From Furcasterigmium furcatum (Eukaryota > Ascomycota > Sordariomycetes > Glomerellales > Plectosphaerellaceae): a stretch of DNA of 64,000 bases. Positions 1 through 11,196 of this stretch are shown here, one piece after another. The notes beneath the pieces are model-generated. The model saw only the letters and a program-made list of their open reading frames with translations. It was not told where the DNA came from and searched no databases. The translations under genes were made by a program, and so were the position numbers. The stretch is taken from the NCBI GenBank assembly GCA_001599815.1, contig BCIA01000003.1, positions 5,867,598-5,931,597 on the forward strand, given 5' to 3'. The stretch's first letter is position 1; every line of letters starts with the position of its first letter.

Positions 1-234
1 AGGGGCGGTTTCGAGTTTGATGTTGACTGGGAAGATGGTCGGGTCACGCGATTCAACATGAGAAGCAAACTTGGTGGCCCCGTTGTTGTTCGATATGGCG
101 TCGGAACGAAGGCTGCTGGAAGGGTCGCTGGTGATGGAGACAATGAAAGGGCTGCAAAAGGCGACGGGGACAACAAGATGGTCATCGAGACTGAGAAGGA
201 TGGCGACTATGAGTACGATGTCTCCTGGAACTAG
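1..234 (+). CDS. C-terminal end of probable GH95 alpha-L-fucosidase-like protein (partial)
   Basis: An open frame runs from the first base to a TAG stop, giving 77 residues. It starts with a G-G-F-E-F-D-V-D-W pattern, followed by D-G-R-V-T and a beta-strand-rich tail. That resembles the C-terminal beta-sandwich of fungal GH95 enzymes (G-x-V-D-x-x-W-x-x-G-K-L then a short beta domain). GH95 enzymes remove alpha-1,2-linked fucose or galactose from xyloglucan and other glycans and are usually secreted. The catalytic domain lies left of the window, so the family call rests on the tail alone. The last 35 residues are rich in Gly, Asp and Lys and look poorly conserved. Confidence 0.55.
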   Translation, partial: RGGFEFDVDWEDGRVTRFNMRSKLGGPVVVRYGVGTKAAGRVAGDGDNERAAKGDGDNKMVIETEKDGDYEYDVSWN

Positions 235-618
235 ACTAGTCGAAGGTCACAATCAGTTCACCGTTCCCTTCTCCGGCCGCGCCGCACCCTTGATGGGCGG
301 AGGGCGCGGAGAGCGCGGAGCGCATCCAATCATAACACATTGTGTCCGCCCCTCCGGAGTCGACGGGGAGCGCGCGGAGCGTATCCAATTATCATGCGTA
401 GATTCCGAAGTGCCGACGGCCACGGGCCCCAGGATTTGCACCCCCTTCTCCCCCTGAATTCCCCGCACATTGGGAGCTGGGGGAGCCAGCAGAACCTCCT
501 CTCATGGCCTCTCCTGGCCCGGACCATCAGCATTCACATTGGATCCGGTGTGGGAGGGGTTTTGCATTAGGCTAGCTTGCCGCTGATTTCGGTCTATGAG
601 AGAAACCTACCATTTATC
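235..618. other. Intergenic spacer with an imperfect GC-rich direct repeat
   Basis: This lies between two convergent genes. Two similar blocks of about 26 bases, near 309-334 and 369-394, each combine GAGCGCGG-like sequence with a CCAAT/ATTGG-type core. No gene is seen. Confidence 0.4.
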
Positions 619-2741
619 CTAGGCCCAGGCGTTTGCCATCGAAGTATCAGAGTCCATGTACGCCATGCAGTACAACTCCTGCAGTGATGCTTCCGTGAAC
701 AGCCAGCTAAATTTCTCCGAGTTTTGCTCCGCCGGCTGGTACCCGCCCATCAACCAGTCTATGCTCTGAAAGTCATGCTGAGGAATCGGCATCGCCTCTT
801 GTTGCGGTGCGGGGGCGAATGGGGTCTCCTGCGAACTCGGCGTATTTGCTGCCCATGAAAGGGCATGGTTAGCACCAGGCTTGAGGAGGCAATCAATTCT
901 GCTTACCATTGTTGTTTCGCTGATCCTGAAGCTCAAAGGCAGTTCCGTAATGCATCATACGCCCGAGAAGCCTGGTTTGACCATCGAAGACGTTCCCTGC
1001 CGTGTTGTTTTGGTTGAAGATATGGAAGAACGTGTTGAGCTGCGTCAACTGTGATCCAAGTAAGTAACCGTACACACACGCTTCCTTCTGATTCAACGAG
1101 AGAGAGCCGCTCTTACCATCCGATCAAAAATCCGGCTGTGCCTCTTTATCCGGACGAATGCCTGCAAGATCACGTCGATACTAGCGCGAGCTGCCGCTTT
1201 CTGGGGTGCCGAGTCCGAGGTCAGACAACAATACATATGTACAACTGCGGAGATGGTGAGCATCTGGCCGCAGCACGTATTGTGCATAGTGACCCCGGCT
1301 TTGAGCCAGGCTTCTTCAACGATATTGCTGACTCGACCGGCATAGTACTGGCAGAGTGTCGCTCGAGACTGGTCACCATTTGTGCCCGTCGGTTGTCCCC
1401 GACCATCTCTGCCGAGAGCAGGAAAATAGAGAAGTTGGCCGATGTGATTGTGTAAGAGGTGCATGAACAAGAACCGGCGGAGGGTGCCCTTGTCGCGAAA
1501 TTTGCCGAATGAATCCGAGGAGTAGCTGAGATCCCCCTGCAATTGAGTTTCCCAGTCCAGGTGTTGTCGTTCATACTCGCCCAGACTGTTTGACTGTTCA
1601 CCCCTTCTGTGATATGTGCATAGACCACAGAGAAGCTGTGATAAGCGGAAGATTTTGCTGCTGAAATTGGTGGAACGACGGAGCGGTGACCCTCCCGAGG
1701 GCAGTCCGAGATACCCTGGCTCTTCCCAAGATTCAGGCTCTGCAAAAGCCTCAGCCAGGGAGAAGTGACAATGCATGTTGAATGAAGGGGACAAAATCCG
1801 ATCGAGAAGAGCCAGATTACAGACAATCCTCCGACAGGCGTCGGTCCTGCGCGGATCCTGCTGCGAAGGACTATCGGAGAGACGCATGCTCTTGGCCATG
1901 GTGCTGGCAATGCCTGTATGCTATGCTAAGTCACGACTCCTGACGGAATTATGCAACCATCACTTACCTAGATATAGCCAAGCTTTACGAGCCGCCCCAA
2001 AAATCAGCCAATATGTGCACTGGAGAATGTAGGCTTGGATGCTGTGAAGAGCCACATGGTCGAAATCGTCTTTCAGCAGCTGTCGACCGTGCTGAACGAG
2101 CGCCTCTCCTCGATGCCATGGCACAGTTCCCTCGAAACAGGAAGCATCTGAGAACCTACACCACAAAAGTCAGCTGAGCAGGAATGGATGAGTGGCGCGG
2201 CGGTTCTACCTGATGCCCAAGGCTAACATGGGGTATATGATGACTTGCGGGACCTCCCCCAGGTCAAAGTCTCGCAAAAAAGACGCCTGGTCGAACAAGA
2301 AGTTGATGTCAGAGAAATGCTCGAAGAATAATCGCATGATATCCTTGCTCAACTCTGCTTCTCGTAGAATCTCGCCTGGAGTTCCACCGCCAATCACAGA
2401 GTCGGGTGTCGTGTACACCGAGCCAGAAAACACCGCTGAGAATGCGCTTGGCCGCCTTTGAGCTGATTCAAGGAATCGATTGCCTGGTAAAATCGGGACT
2501 GGCTCGTTCTGATGTGGCCTGGGCCTGTCGCTGTTGTTTCTTGGGGTCGCTTGAGATGTGACAGTTACAAAAGAGCAAGCCAGATCCCGGTCCCCGCATC
2601 TCTCGCACCTTTCCCCGAGGCCGAGAAATGTGCATTTCGCCTTTCGCGCCCTGTCAGGTGGTGCCTCGGACCTGTCAGATGGTGAGTGCAGGGTCAGGTG
2701 GGATCTTCGTACCTGCATTCGCGACAGGCGTTCGGCGGCAT
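619..2741 (-). CDS. Zn2Cys6 fungal-specific transcription factor
   Basis: Nuclear regulator of 608 residues in six exons (2741-2713, 2650-2210, 2155-1968, 1913-1117, 1048-907, 848-619), which sum to whole codons. The binuclear zinc cluster begins at residue 6 and is split by intron 1: C-R-E-C-R-A-R-K-A-K-C in exon 1 and the start of exon 2, then C-E-R-C and a final Cys before S-F. The middle shows the fungal_trans pattern, with LFFEHFSDINFLFD and a Ser-rich RLSDSP segment. The tail is Gln/Pro-rich, as in activation domains. Exon 1 is only 29 nt, and its ATG is the only one in frame with the finger. The target is unknown. The nearby esterase and sugar transporter are possible targets by position only. 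Confidence 0.85.
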
Positions 2742-3101
2742 CTCCAGCTCCAGGTCTCTCACCAGTGGCACTGCTAAGCGGCGGCTGTGTTCAAACAAGT
2801 CGGCCGTCTATAAATCGTACGGCCTGAGTAGCTGGAGTCACCGCTGATCGAGAGAGCCGGGGCGTTGTCAGGCGTTGTCAATACGTTTCTTGATGATGTA
2901 AGGTTCAAAGTTCTGGTTTCCGCCCCAAACCACAGCCAGCCGGCGCGACTTGCACATCTCCATCCGCTAAAATCCCCACAACTTTGGTGAGTATGCAGCC
3001 GTTTTAGCGGCTGGTCCATTCGACAGTGGGCCTGCGCCGGCGCGTGACGAAGCCGACCACTTGGAGAAGCCAACCTTGGAAGACAGCAAACACCCAATTA
3101 C
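2742..3101. other. Intergenic spacer
   Basis: Upstream of the Zn2Cys6 gene and downstream of the esterase. A TATAAA-like string sits on the plus strand near 2809. I see no conserved reading frame. Confidence 0.4.
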
Positions 3102-4067
3102 TTATTCAGTGTTTTTGCAGATGAAATGTACAATCAGGGCCCGCGCTTCTGCGCCCTCCCTGTGCGGCAGTAGCGGATAGACGTGGATCATCCCAGGCTG
3201 TTCCACAAAGGTGAACTTTTCCAACTCGACGTTTCCAGGTACGCCCTCGCTGGCACCCTTCCCCTGAAATTTGGCGCTCAACCGCCGAGCGTCTGAGCAG
3301 AGCATGTCCGAAGTCCCGCACAGGAGCAACACAGGCGGCAGGTGGTCGATGTCACCATATAAAGGGCTGACGATAGGGTGCTCAATCGGTAGCCCTGCCG
3401 CTAGATGTGGTGTCAGAACACGCAGCCCGTCGATGCCCAGCCATGGGTCCATTTTGGACAGTCGTATGACCTCGGGGTGGTCCAACGCGCAATCCAAGAC
3501 GGGAGACATCAGGACAAGACATCGTATCTGGGCTGCGAGATCTGGTAGAAGCCCGCGCATCTGCTGGGTGGCCGCCAAAGCTAGATGGCCGCCCGCAGAA
3601 TCACCCGCCACGCAGAAGACGGGCTGCTCCGACAGCCGGCAGATCTCGATGAGTCCAGCCGCGATCTGCTTTGCTGTCGCCGTCGGTCTCGGGATCAACG
3701 GGTATATTGGGACCAAGATGTCGAGGCCCGTTTCCTGCGCCATTTGAGCGACGAATTTCCAGTGCTGGGGGGCAATCTCGCGGTAGAAAGCGCCGCCGTG
3801 AACGTAGAGCATGGCACGGCGCGGCTCTTTCGAAGGCGTGTTGCTGAACTTTTGGCGCGAAGATACTCGATATAGTGGCCATTCGTTCACGTCAATGCGG
3901 TCCAGTACGACATGACGTCCGAGATTCCGTGGGGGCAGGAAGCTCTGGGGGCGGATGTAGAGATCCTGGATACTTTTGAGGGTGTTTTGCGCATTGTCGA
4001 AGACCGTTTTGGAGCGACGGATCCATACTATGTACAATCGGATCAGCCAAGCGATGAAAGATGGCAT
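3102..4067 (-). CDS. Alpha/beta hydrolase, HSL/CE10 esterase type
   Basis: Intronless gene for 321 residues. It has the hormone-sensitive-lipase fold signature: oxyanion motif H-G-G-A-F near residue 90, nucleophile elbow G-D-S-A-G-G-H with Ser near 157, a late acid in G-T-S-D-M-L-C-S-D and the catalytic His in G-M-I-H-V-Y-P. These enzymes hydrolyse short-chain carboxyl esters, often of secondary metabolites or lipids. The start at 4067 is preferred because it has AAA before the ATG and begins with a hydrophobic helix (F-I-A-W-L-I-R-L-Y-I-V-W), probably a membrane anchor. The frame stays open to an ATG at 4238, which would add 57 unconserved residues. The natural substrate cannot be told from sequence. 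Confidence 0.85.
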   Translation of the reverse strand: MPSFIAWLIRLYIVWIRRSKTVFDNAQNTLKSIQDLYIRPQSFLPPRNLGRHVVLDRIDVNEWPLYRVSSRQKFSNTPSKEPRRAMLYVHGGAFYREIAPQHWKFVAQMAQETGLDILVPIYPLIPRPTATAKQIAAGLIEICRLSEQPVFCVAGDSAGGHLALAATQQMRGLLPDLAAQIRCLVLMSPVLDCALDHPEVIRLSKMDPWLGIDGLRVLTPHLAAGLPIEHPIVSPLYGDIDHLPPVLLLCGTSDMLCSDARRLSAKFQGKGASEGVPGNVELEKFTFVEQPGMIHVYPLLPHREGAEARALIVHFICKNTE

Positions 4068-4423
4068 TTTCGCTAGGTGATTCGTAGCGACTCTGTGTTG
4101 AACTTGGGAGGAAAGGCACTCGTTTGGGTACACATTTGGGCGAAGCGGAGCGAGAAATCTACCGTCAAAGCGGGGTATCTGTCTGTGACGGGGGATGAGG
4201 CCAGCAATCCCCGTACCTCGGCATTGGAATGCATGCATTCGCAGTGAACAAACTCACAGATTCAATGGCCGGACTTCTGTACAGATGACTGGAAAATCCG
4301 TAGAGCATTGTGATTTGAAAAAAATGAACACCACCCAAGCGATCAGTGGTCCCTTGCTCCGATTGTCTCGAGAACTCTGCCACATCTTCCCCATCTGCCG
4401 CCTACTTACTTTCGGGAACTGCT
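4068..4423. other. Intergenic spacer
   Basis: Holds the 5' region of the esterase and the 3' region of the sugar transporter. The upstream in-frame extension of the esterase covers part of it. Nothing else is supported. Confidence 0.4.
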
Positions 4424-6203
4424 CTACTTGGAATCGGAGACGACTGTCTCTGAAGCAAAGCCCTTCTCCCCCCCGGCTTCGATAACTTTCTTTCCATCCA
4501 CAGCGTTCGAGGCCTCCTCCAGAGACAGACCCTGCGTCTCCGGGTACAAGAAGTAGATGTAGGTTGTCTCAATCGCAAGCCAGCAAGTGTAGACAATATA
4601 CATGCGCCACTCAATGGCAGCAAGGCCGATGGGGTTGACAAAGGCGTTAAAGGCACTTCCGAAGCGGCTGAACATGAGCATGATGGCCATACCCTTGCTG
4701 CGCTGCAGGTACGGGAATATCTCCGTAATGTAGATGTAAGCGAGAGGCATCATGATGTTGTAGAACCCATAGTAGATGAATATGAGGGCAACAACAGCGC
4801 GACTGGCGTTGCTGTTGGAGGTGTCACCGGCGTAAACCGCTGAGGCGGCAGTCCAGGAAGCATAGACGGCGGTCATGCCCACGAAGGACGTCAGCCACTG
4901 GACACGACGTTTCGCGAAGTGTTGGACAAAGCTGCCGAGGATGCCGGTGATAAGATTCCAGCACATCAGGCTCAAGTTGATTTGCTGTTGGGCGAGGCGC
5001 GAGGTGATCCCGATAGTGGCGAGCACCTTTGCCAGATAATAAGACACAAGGCCGTCTATATCCTTTGTTAGCACGAGGAAGATGTCATAAAAGCCGAAAA
5101 AAGCCCGGAAACTTACTGCCTGACCATTGGGCAAAGAGACCCACGCCGACTGCAATAAGGACACGCCTAAAGTTGGCTCTACCGACGACGAGCTCTTTCC
5201 AAGGCTGCTGTGAAGCCTCTTGTTCCGCACGGATCGTGATGCAGATCTCGTGGTATTCAGCGTTGACGAGCTCCGAGTTCTCGTCGCCCTCAGCATGATA
5301 CTTGATGAGGATGGCGCGCGCTTCGTCATATCGCTCCTTGGCGATCAGGAAACGCGGAGACTCGGGAACGAACCTGGTTACATTCGTGTCAGCGGTGCCC
5401 AACTGGAAATATGAAAGGAACTTGTGGCCTTACCAAATGAAGGTGAGCTGCAGCAGCGAGGGCAGTAGCTGAAATAGAGTAGGAAGACGCCAACTCCAGT
5501 CGTTGGGCATTTCGAAGGTGGCCAGAGTGACGCCGGCCGCCAGGATCGCACCCGCGTACCAACTCTCGTGGAACAGGCCACTGATTACAGCTCGCTCCTT
5601 TGGATAGCATATTTCGGAAAGAAGCTGCGAGGCTCCTGCGATAGCGAAGGGCATGCCAAAGCCGATGAGGAAGCGACTGACAATCAACATGGCACCTTCA
5701 ATCCTCTGTTATCCATATGTTCGACTGATTCAACGGGGCGCATACGTACGGTTCATGGCGGCAGTCTGGATGATGACAGCAACGACAACAATGGCCGATC
5801 CGAGCACGATGCTGAACTTCCTGCCCCAGCGATCGTTGACCCAAGGTACAACGGGAATTCCAACAACAGATCCCATGTTCATACTGGCGGATATGATACC
5901 AAGGATGGCGCCCTCCGGGTAACCGAAAACTTTGAGAGGAGGCGGTTAGTACGCGGCATTCTGCTGGGACTGCATTGTGGTCTTTGACTCACAGATGTTC
6001 CATCTTTCGACGGCCTGGAGACCGTTCAAGACACTCCCATCGAATCCGGAAGTCATCTCAACTCCGATCGCAGCCGGAACTAGGCAAAGGTACAGATTCC
6101 TGAGGTTCCTTTTCTGGTACCAGGGAGTCTTGTCCTCGTTGAGAAGCCTCGTGGTGTCGGCCAACGGGGCTGCGACGTTTTCTTTCTCGTGCGTCGATGC
6201 CAT
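4424..6203 (-). CDS. MFS sugar transporter (hexose/lactose permease type)
   Basis: Plasma-membrane carrier of 513 residues in five exons (6203-5993, 5929-5750, 5695-5434, 5373-5117, 5055-4424), summing to whole codons. Sugar-porter marks include N-D-R-W-G-R-K between the first helices, F-V-P-E-S-P-R-F-L-I after helix 6, G-L-F-A-Q-W-S-G-N-G-L-V-S-Y-Y in helix 7 and a P-E-T-Q-G-L-S-L-E-E tail after helix 12. This arrangement is typical of fungal LAC12/hexose transporter relatives. Length is normal and no lesion is seen. The ATG at 6203 starts a typical soluble N-terminus; one at 6260 is also in frame. Import of a hexose or disaccharide is likely. The exact sugar is unknown. Confidence 0.9.
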
Positions 6204-7288
6204 TTCTAGACCGTATGGAGTATGGTAGATGGGAATTTCAAGTGGACTAAACGTTTCCAAGCGGTCTTGTAGTCAACGATTTTGAAAAGTTGATGCGATG
6301 GTGAGGACGATGGGAGAAAGGTTCTGGTGGAGTTGATATAAATAATATCCCGATACCTGAAATAGTACCCGATGTTCAGGCTCTCGTCTCATTGGACTAG
6401 TATTAGGAGCTAGTGTCGACAACAGTCCTGATGGCCGGGTTTAAGCTGGTGAGGGTCCATGGACCGGTCAGAGATCTCGGTTTCCTGTTGAAGCCACGAC
6501 ATCGGTGCCGAGCTACAGGGACATGAGCTGGATCATTCGAAGCTAGCAATTCAGCCTGATTTAGTTGTCATGCATCCCTATTTGACGTCAAAGCATAATC
6601 GCGTCATGTTCGACTCGAATGTGTTGAAATGGTGAGGCGGGTTCCCCATAGTGTGTCTGCGAGTTGTTGCCCCCAGGATTCCCCCCATGGCCTTCCCCAT
6701 CATCCGCCATTTGTCCCCGCAATGACGGCTGTTCTCTCTTTCTCCTACAGTCTCGCCGCCGGTCTTGGCTAGACCATTGAATATGGAAAACATGGATGCT
6801 TTTTAGCCGAAGGGACCCGTCTTCGTGGGCTGCGGACTCGGGGCATGGATCATGAGATGTTGTTTGGGGGTTAAGCTTCGGTGGGGTGGGGGTTCAAACC
6901 CGGCTCAGTTCGGTAAGCCACGAGCCAAGACTGAGACCGGAAACCAGCCGATTTCGGGGGATTTTGCTTCATCCGATCGAAGTTGAACAACGAGAGACCT
7001 TGGCCATCCATCATGAGGTGTCCACTTGACTTCAGCCTGAATTGGGGCCCGCTGAATAGCTCAGTTGCCCATCAAGACATCCATGATGGATCCATGTTTG
7101 CGGCTCAGACGTCGTTGATCCCAGCTCCGGTGGGTAGAAAACACCACCGGGGCCTCCGAGGCGCGCAAGCTTATCAACCAAGGGCATTCCCTACTCTTCT
7201 GTCCAACCATTCCTTCACCATTCATCTTGTCTCTGCTCCCCTTTCTCCCAGCCACATACGAGTAACGGTCCTGCTGTAAAATTAAGAC
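6204..7288. other. Divergent promoter region, about 1.1 kb
   Basis: Separates the divergently transcribed sugar transporter and GH5 gene. The half near the transporter is AT-richer (around 6338-6420), with several TATAAAT-like strings. The half near GH5 carries pyrimidine-rich runs (7190-7250) common before fungal start codons. No gene is seen. Confidence 0.5.
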
Positions 7289-8829
7289 ATGGCTTCGGGG
7301 ATTCTTCGGGTCAAAGGCGGCCAGGTGGTAGACGGCAACGATGCCCCCATCATTCTCCGTGGAGTCGGTGTTGGAGGTTGGATGAAGTGAGTTCCATTTT
7401 AACTTATTGACTTGGCAGGGTACCCCCTATCCTTGTCTTGTTACTCGCCTCCTGCCTACCTGCCGCGGGGAAGCCAGGAAGATCGGATAGTAACGAAGAC
7501 ATACTGACATCTGACAGCATGGAGAACTTCATCACTGGTTACCCGGGACACGAGAATCGCATCAGGTCCGCTCTCCTCGGCGTGTTGGGACAGGAGAAGT
7601 ACGACTTCTTTTTCGACCGATTCCTACACTGGTTTTTCACAGAAGATGATGCGAAGTTCCTCAAGGAACTCGGCCTGAACTGTGTCCGTCTGCCGTTTAA
7701 CTATCGCCACTTCGAGGACGATATGAACCCGCGCGTCTTGAAGAAAGAGGGATTCAAACATCTTGACAGGGTCGTCGAGGCATGCGCCAAGCACGGGATC
7801 TATTCCATTCTGGACATGCATGCCCTGCCCGGAGCCCAAAGTGGTGGGTGGCACTCAGACAACGTCACAACATATGGAGCATTCTGGGACCACAAAGACT
7901 TCCAAGACCGGACCGTGTGGCTGTGGGAAGAGATTGCTAAGCACTACAAGAACAACCCTTGGGTGGCAGGCTACAACCCGATCAACGAACCTGCGGACCC
8001 TCTACATCACCGGCTCCCAGCCTTCTACTTGCGACTACATGAAGCAGTCCGGACAATTGATCCACATCACATCCTGTGGCTCGACGGCAATACATATGCT
8101 ATGGAGTGGAGGGAGTTCACCGAAATACCCAACTCGGTCTACTCTGTTCACGACTACTCCACCATGGGCTTCCCGACAGGCACGCCGTATACGGGCAGCC
8201 AGGAGCAGAAAGACCTTCTGGAGTCGCAGTATCTTCGGAAGGCCTCGTTCCAGACGAAGAACGGCTTGCCCATCTGGAACGGCGAGTTCGGCCCGGTGTA
8301 CGCCGACCCGCGCAAGGACCCCAATGCCGAAGCCGTCAACCAGGCCCGATACAACCTGCTGGGACAGCAGCTTACTATATACGACAAGCATGCCATCCCG
8401 TGGCACATTTGGCTATACAAGGACATCGGCCTGCAGGGCATGGTGTGCACGTCACCCGACTCGGCGTACAACAAGCTCGTTGCACCCATCGTGGACATCA
8501 AGCGACGCCTGCAGCTTGACCAGTGGGGTCGCGAACCGTCCGAGGAGGTCGCGGCTGTGATCGAGCCTCTTCTCTCCTGGATCGACAAGGTGGCCCCCAA
8601 CGCTTCCAAGACCTACCCGCAGATTTGGGGCACCCGGAGGCATATTGAAGCCTATGTGCTGCACAGCTTCGTCGCCAACTCCTTTGCGGAAGACTTCGCG
8701 GAGCTGTTCCGTGGAAAGGACGAGGCAGCCTTGGAGGAGCTGGCCAAGAGCTTCTGCCTGGACCAGTGCGTCAAGCGGGAAGGATTAAACAAGATTCTTT
8801 CCGATCATAGCAAGGTGAGAAGACTCTGA
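7289..8829 (+). CDS. Glycoside hydrolase family 5 (exo-beta-glucanase-like), no signal peptide
   Basis: 469 residues in two exons (7289-7386 and 7518-8829). The catalytic barrel is intact. The acid/base Glu is in N-P-I-N-E-P (about residue 190) and the nucleophile Glu is in W-N-G-E-F-G-P (about residue 289). Upstream are the G-V-G-V-G-G-W-M-N start of the barrel and V-R-L-P-F-N-Y-R. No secretion signal precedes the barrel. A helical extension of about 110 residues follows it (from about residue 355), which suggests an intracellular enzyme acting on glucan oligosaccharides or glucosylated lipids. The family hydrolyses beta-linked glucans or glucosides with retention. Substrate is not resolved. 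A sugar transporter is transcribed divergently next to it. Confidence 0.88.
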
Positions 8830-9085
8830 TGTTGAGATCTTGCTCCTGATTCTGAGGGAGCATGTCTGGAATGTTGCACACAAGAGGAGGACAAGTAGAA
8901 GTTTGTGAGATCCATGCGGATATAATATTCAAAATGTGAATCTTTCAAAATCAGCCCGTGCTGTCAACGCCTGGGCCGCATTGTCTATAACTCCAACTCC
9001 ATCCTGGTGATACAATAGTCTCAGTGCTCCGAATTCACATCTGACCCAAATGTCCGCAGGCACCTAGGCCATGGCTCACTGTGAT

Positions 9086-9529
9086 TCATCTGCGGTATGG
9101 ATTGTTGTACTGCTGTGGTGGCGGCCCACCTTGATACTGCTGTGGTGGTTGTTGAACTTGTTGCTGTGGCTGATAGTGTTGCTGCGGATGCCCATGCTGC
9201 TGCTGAGGGTACATGTACTGCCCCTGGGCATGGTGTTGAGGAGGCGGCCCTGTGTACGGATGATGAGGGTTGCCAATCTGGCCCTGGGGATGGCTGATCG
9301 GTCCTGCAGGGTAACCGGTCCACGTTGCTGGCGCCTGGGGTCGAGGTCCTGCGCCGGTGACCGGGTTTCTGCCGCCAGACCACTCGGGTGCGTAGTTGGG
9401 GTTGGGGACATATCCGCCCATGCCGTCGGTCGAGTAGATGTAAGGCATTTCCGTGCCACCGACGCCATATTTACGCTCGTCCTCCTGACGCTTGTAAACG
9501 TCTTCGGGTCTACTAGAACTGGAACCCAT
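9086..9529 (-). CDS. Small Gln/Pro/Tyr/His-rich protein with N-myristoylation motif
   Basis: Intronless frame for 147 residues. It begins M-G-S-S-S-S-R-P, an excellent N-myristoylation motif (Gly2, Ser6). The first 60 residues are polar with E-D-V-Y-K-R-Q-E-D-E-R-K. The last 85 are low-complexity: P-Q-Q-Q, Y-Q-P-Q-Q-Q and G-G-P-P-P-Q-Q-Y repeats, prion-like in composition. I do not recognise a named family. The frame extends upstream to 9700, but the myristoylation start is far more plausible. The likely product is a lipid-anchored, disordered protein on the cytoplasmic face of a membrane. Confidence 0.65.
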   Translation of the reverse strand: MGSSSSRPEDVYKRQEDERKYGVGGTEMPYIYSTDGMGGYVPNPNYAPEWSGGRNPVTGAGPRPQAPATWTGYPAGPISHPQGQIGNPHHPYTGPPPQHHAQGQYMYPQQQHGHPQQHYQPQQQVQQPPQQYQGGPPPQQYNNPYRR

Positions 9530-10333
9530 CGTGCTGGTTGCGAAGGCGTGTCTTATCGATGTGGAATCGGATGGTTGGTGTTTGAGACCGTTTTTCTTTG
9601 TTTGATGACAATAGCAATGGCTGCAAAGAGGACTTGAGGCTCTTTTATCTACTGTTCCCTCATCATTCGGCTGTGCCTTGATGCTCGGTGGTGGCGACAA
9701 TCATCGTGTCGATCAGGGCTGGATCTAGTTAGGCTCCGCGTGTCTGCACCGCATCTGCCAAAACCAGCAAAGGGTTGGGGCTAAGCCAGGGCTGAGCGGG
9801 ATGCTGTATCCATCCAGATGGAAGATTTGGGGAAGCCAAGGGAAATCAGTGAAGCATCGCGTCGGATGACATCACCTGAGCCAAAGGCCGAGCACTGAGC
9901 CCTGTGGAAACTCCGCCAACGCCCATGCTGGTTCGAGCAGGAAAGCTGCTGGTTCGGGGTGACATATGAGCGGTGCCGCTTCAGGAGGTAAATGCCCCGG
10001 CTTACAAAGCGACAGGCTCACTGTTATGTTCTAGCCCCTTGCGCCATCTCCTTTCCCGCCATTCAGTGGTCAGCAATATGATCCCATCTCGACCCCCGTT
10101 TGACCCCATGCCTGATTCGCCAATTTGCAAGGAACTCGGCGGGATGTACGTTGGGGCCGGCTCGTTCAACTGGCGACATCGGACGCGGGGGCAGGCACAC
10201 CATCGAGGAGAGTAAACGCGCCATCCATCGGGTCAAGATGAACGCCAATGCATTTGATTTAACCAGTTGCTCTTGGAGTTAACATCTCCCATTCTGTATT
10301 CCTCAAGCTTCGGTATCATAGCCATCACACACC
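9530..10333. other. Divergent promoter region
   Basis: Lies between the myristoylated protein gene (minus) and the SDR (plus). Short open frames here show no family features. Confidence 0.4.
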
Positions 10334-11196
10334 ATGGGCCGGTTCGAAAAACTCTCAGGCAACAAGATTGCCGTCATTGGCGGCTCCTCGGGGTAGGCAA
10401 CACCGGTTTTCAGACGTGTCATATCAGCGCCGTAACTGACCATCACAGCATCGGGTTTGGCGCTGCTGAGATCTTCGTCGAAGCTGGTGCGCAAGTGGTG
10501 ATCATCTCTTCGTCGGAAGACAGGGTCCAGGATGCCGTGAAGCGTCTAAACAGTCCCAACGTGTCAGGCCATGTCGGCGACGTTCGCGATGAAGAAGCTT
10601 TCACCAAGCTTCTCCTGTCTCTTGCCCCGTTTGACCATGTGGTCTTCTCCGGCGTCGACAAGATCATCCGTGGGAGCATTGCGGATGCGGACCTGTCCGA
10701 AGCAAAGCACTTGTTCGGAGTCAAGTTCTGGGGCAGCATCGTGACCGGTAAAGGTAGGAAACGTACAAACCGAAGTTCAATTCCGGTACCTATGCTCACA
10801 TGTATCGCAGCTATTGCGAAACACGATATCGTCAAGTCCGGAGGCTCTCTCACGTTGACCTCCGGCGCCGCCGCCTTGCGGCCAGGAAAGGGAGCATCCA
10901 TCGGAGGTGCTCTGAATGCTGGCCTTCTGACACTCACCAAGGGCCTGGCTGGAGAGCTAGCGGAGAAGCGCGTCAGGGTAAATACCGTTATCCCCGGCCT
11001 CGTCAAGACGGAACTTTGGGATAAGCTAGGTCACAGCAAGGAGAAGCAGGAGCAGATCTTCCGTGACCGGAGCGAGTCAATCCCCGTTGGATTCATTGGC
11101 CAGCCTGAGGACATTGCAGAGGCGTATCTGTATCTTGTCAGGGCGAACTACGCGAATGGATCCTTGATCGTCATTGATGGCGGGGATTCGCTTTGA
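10334..11196 (+). CDS. Short-chain dehydrogenase/reductase lacking the classical Tyr-Lys pair
   Basis: 249 residues in three exons (10334-10392, 10449-10753, 10811-11196). The cofactor site is intact: G-G-S-S-G-I-G-F-G across intron 1, and a G-H-V-G-D-V-R-D acid loop. The C-terminal R-V-N-T-V-I-P-G-L-V-K-T segment and I-D-G-G-D-S-L end are standard. Where a classical SDR has Y-x-x-x-K, this protein reads G-A-S-I-G-G-A-L-N-A-G, so Gly and Asn replace Tyr and Lys. The protein should bind NAD(P) but may be non-catalytic or use another mechanism. Some fungal SDR subfamilies share this feature. Soluble; no partner is evident. Confidence 0.85.

Noticed and set aside
6888..6902. GGTTCAAACCC string resembling a tRNA T-arm
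   Set aside because: No acceptor stem, D-arm or anticodon arm fits around it. The similar string at 47059 lies inside a subtilase intron and is also isolated.
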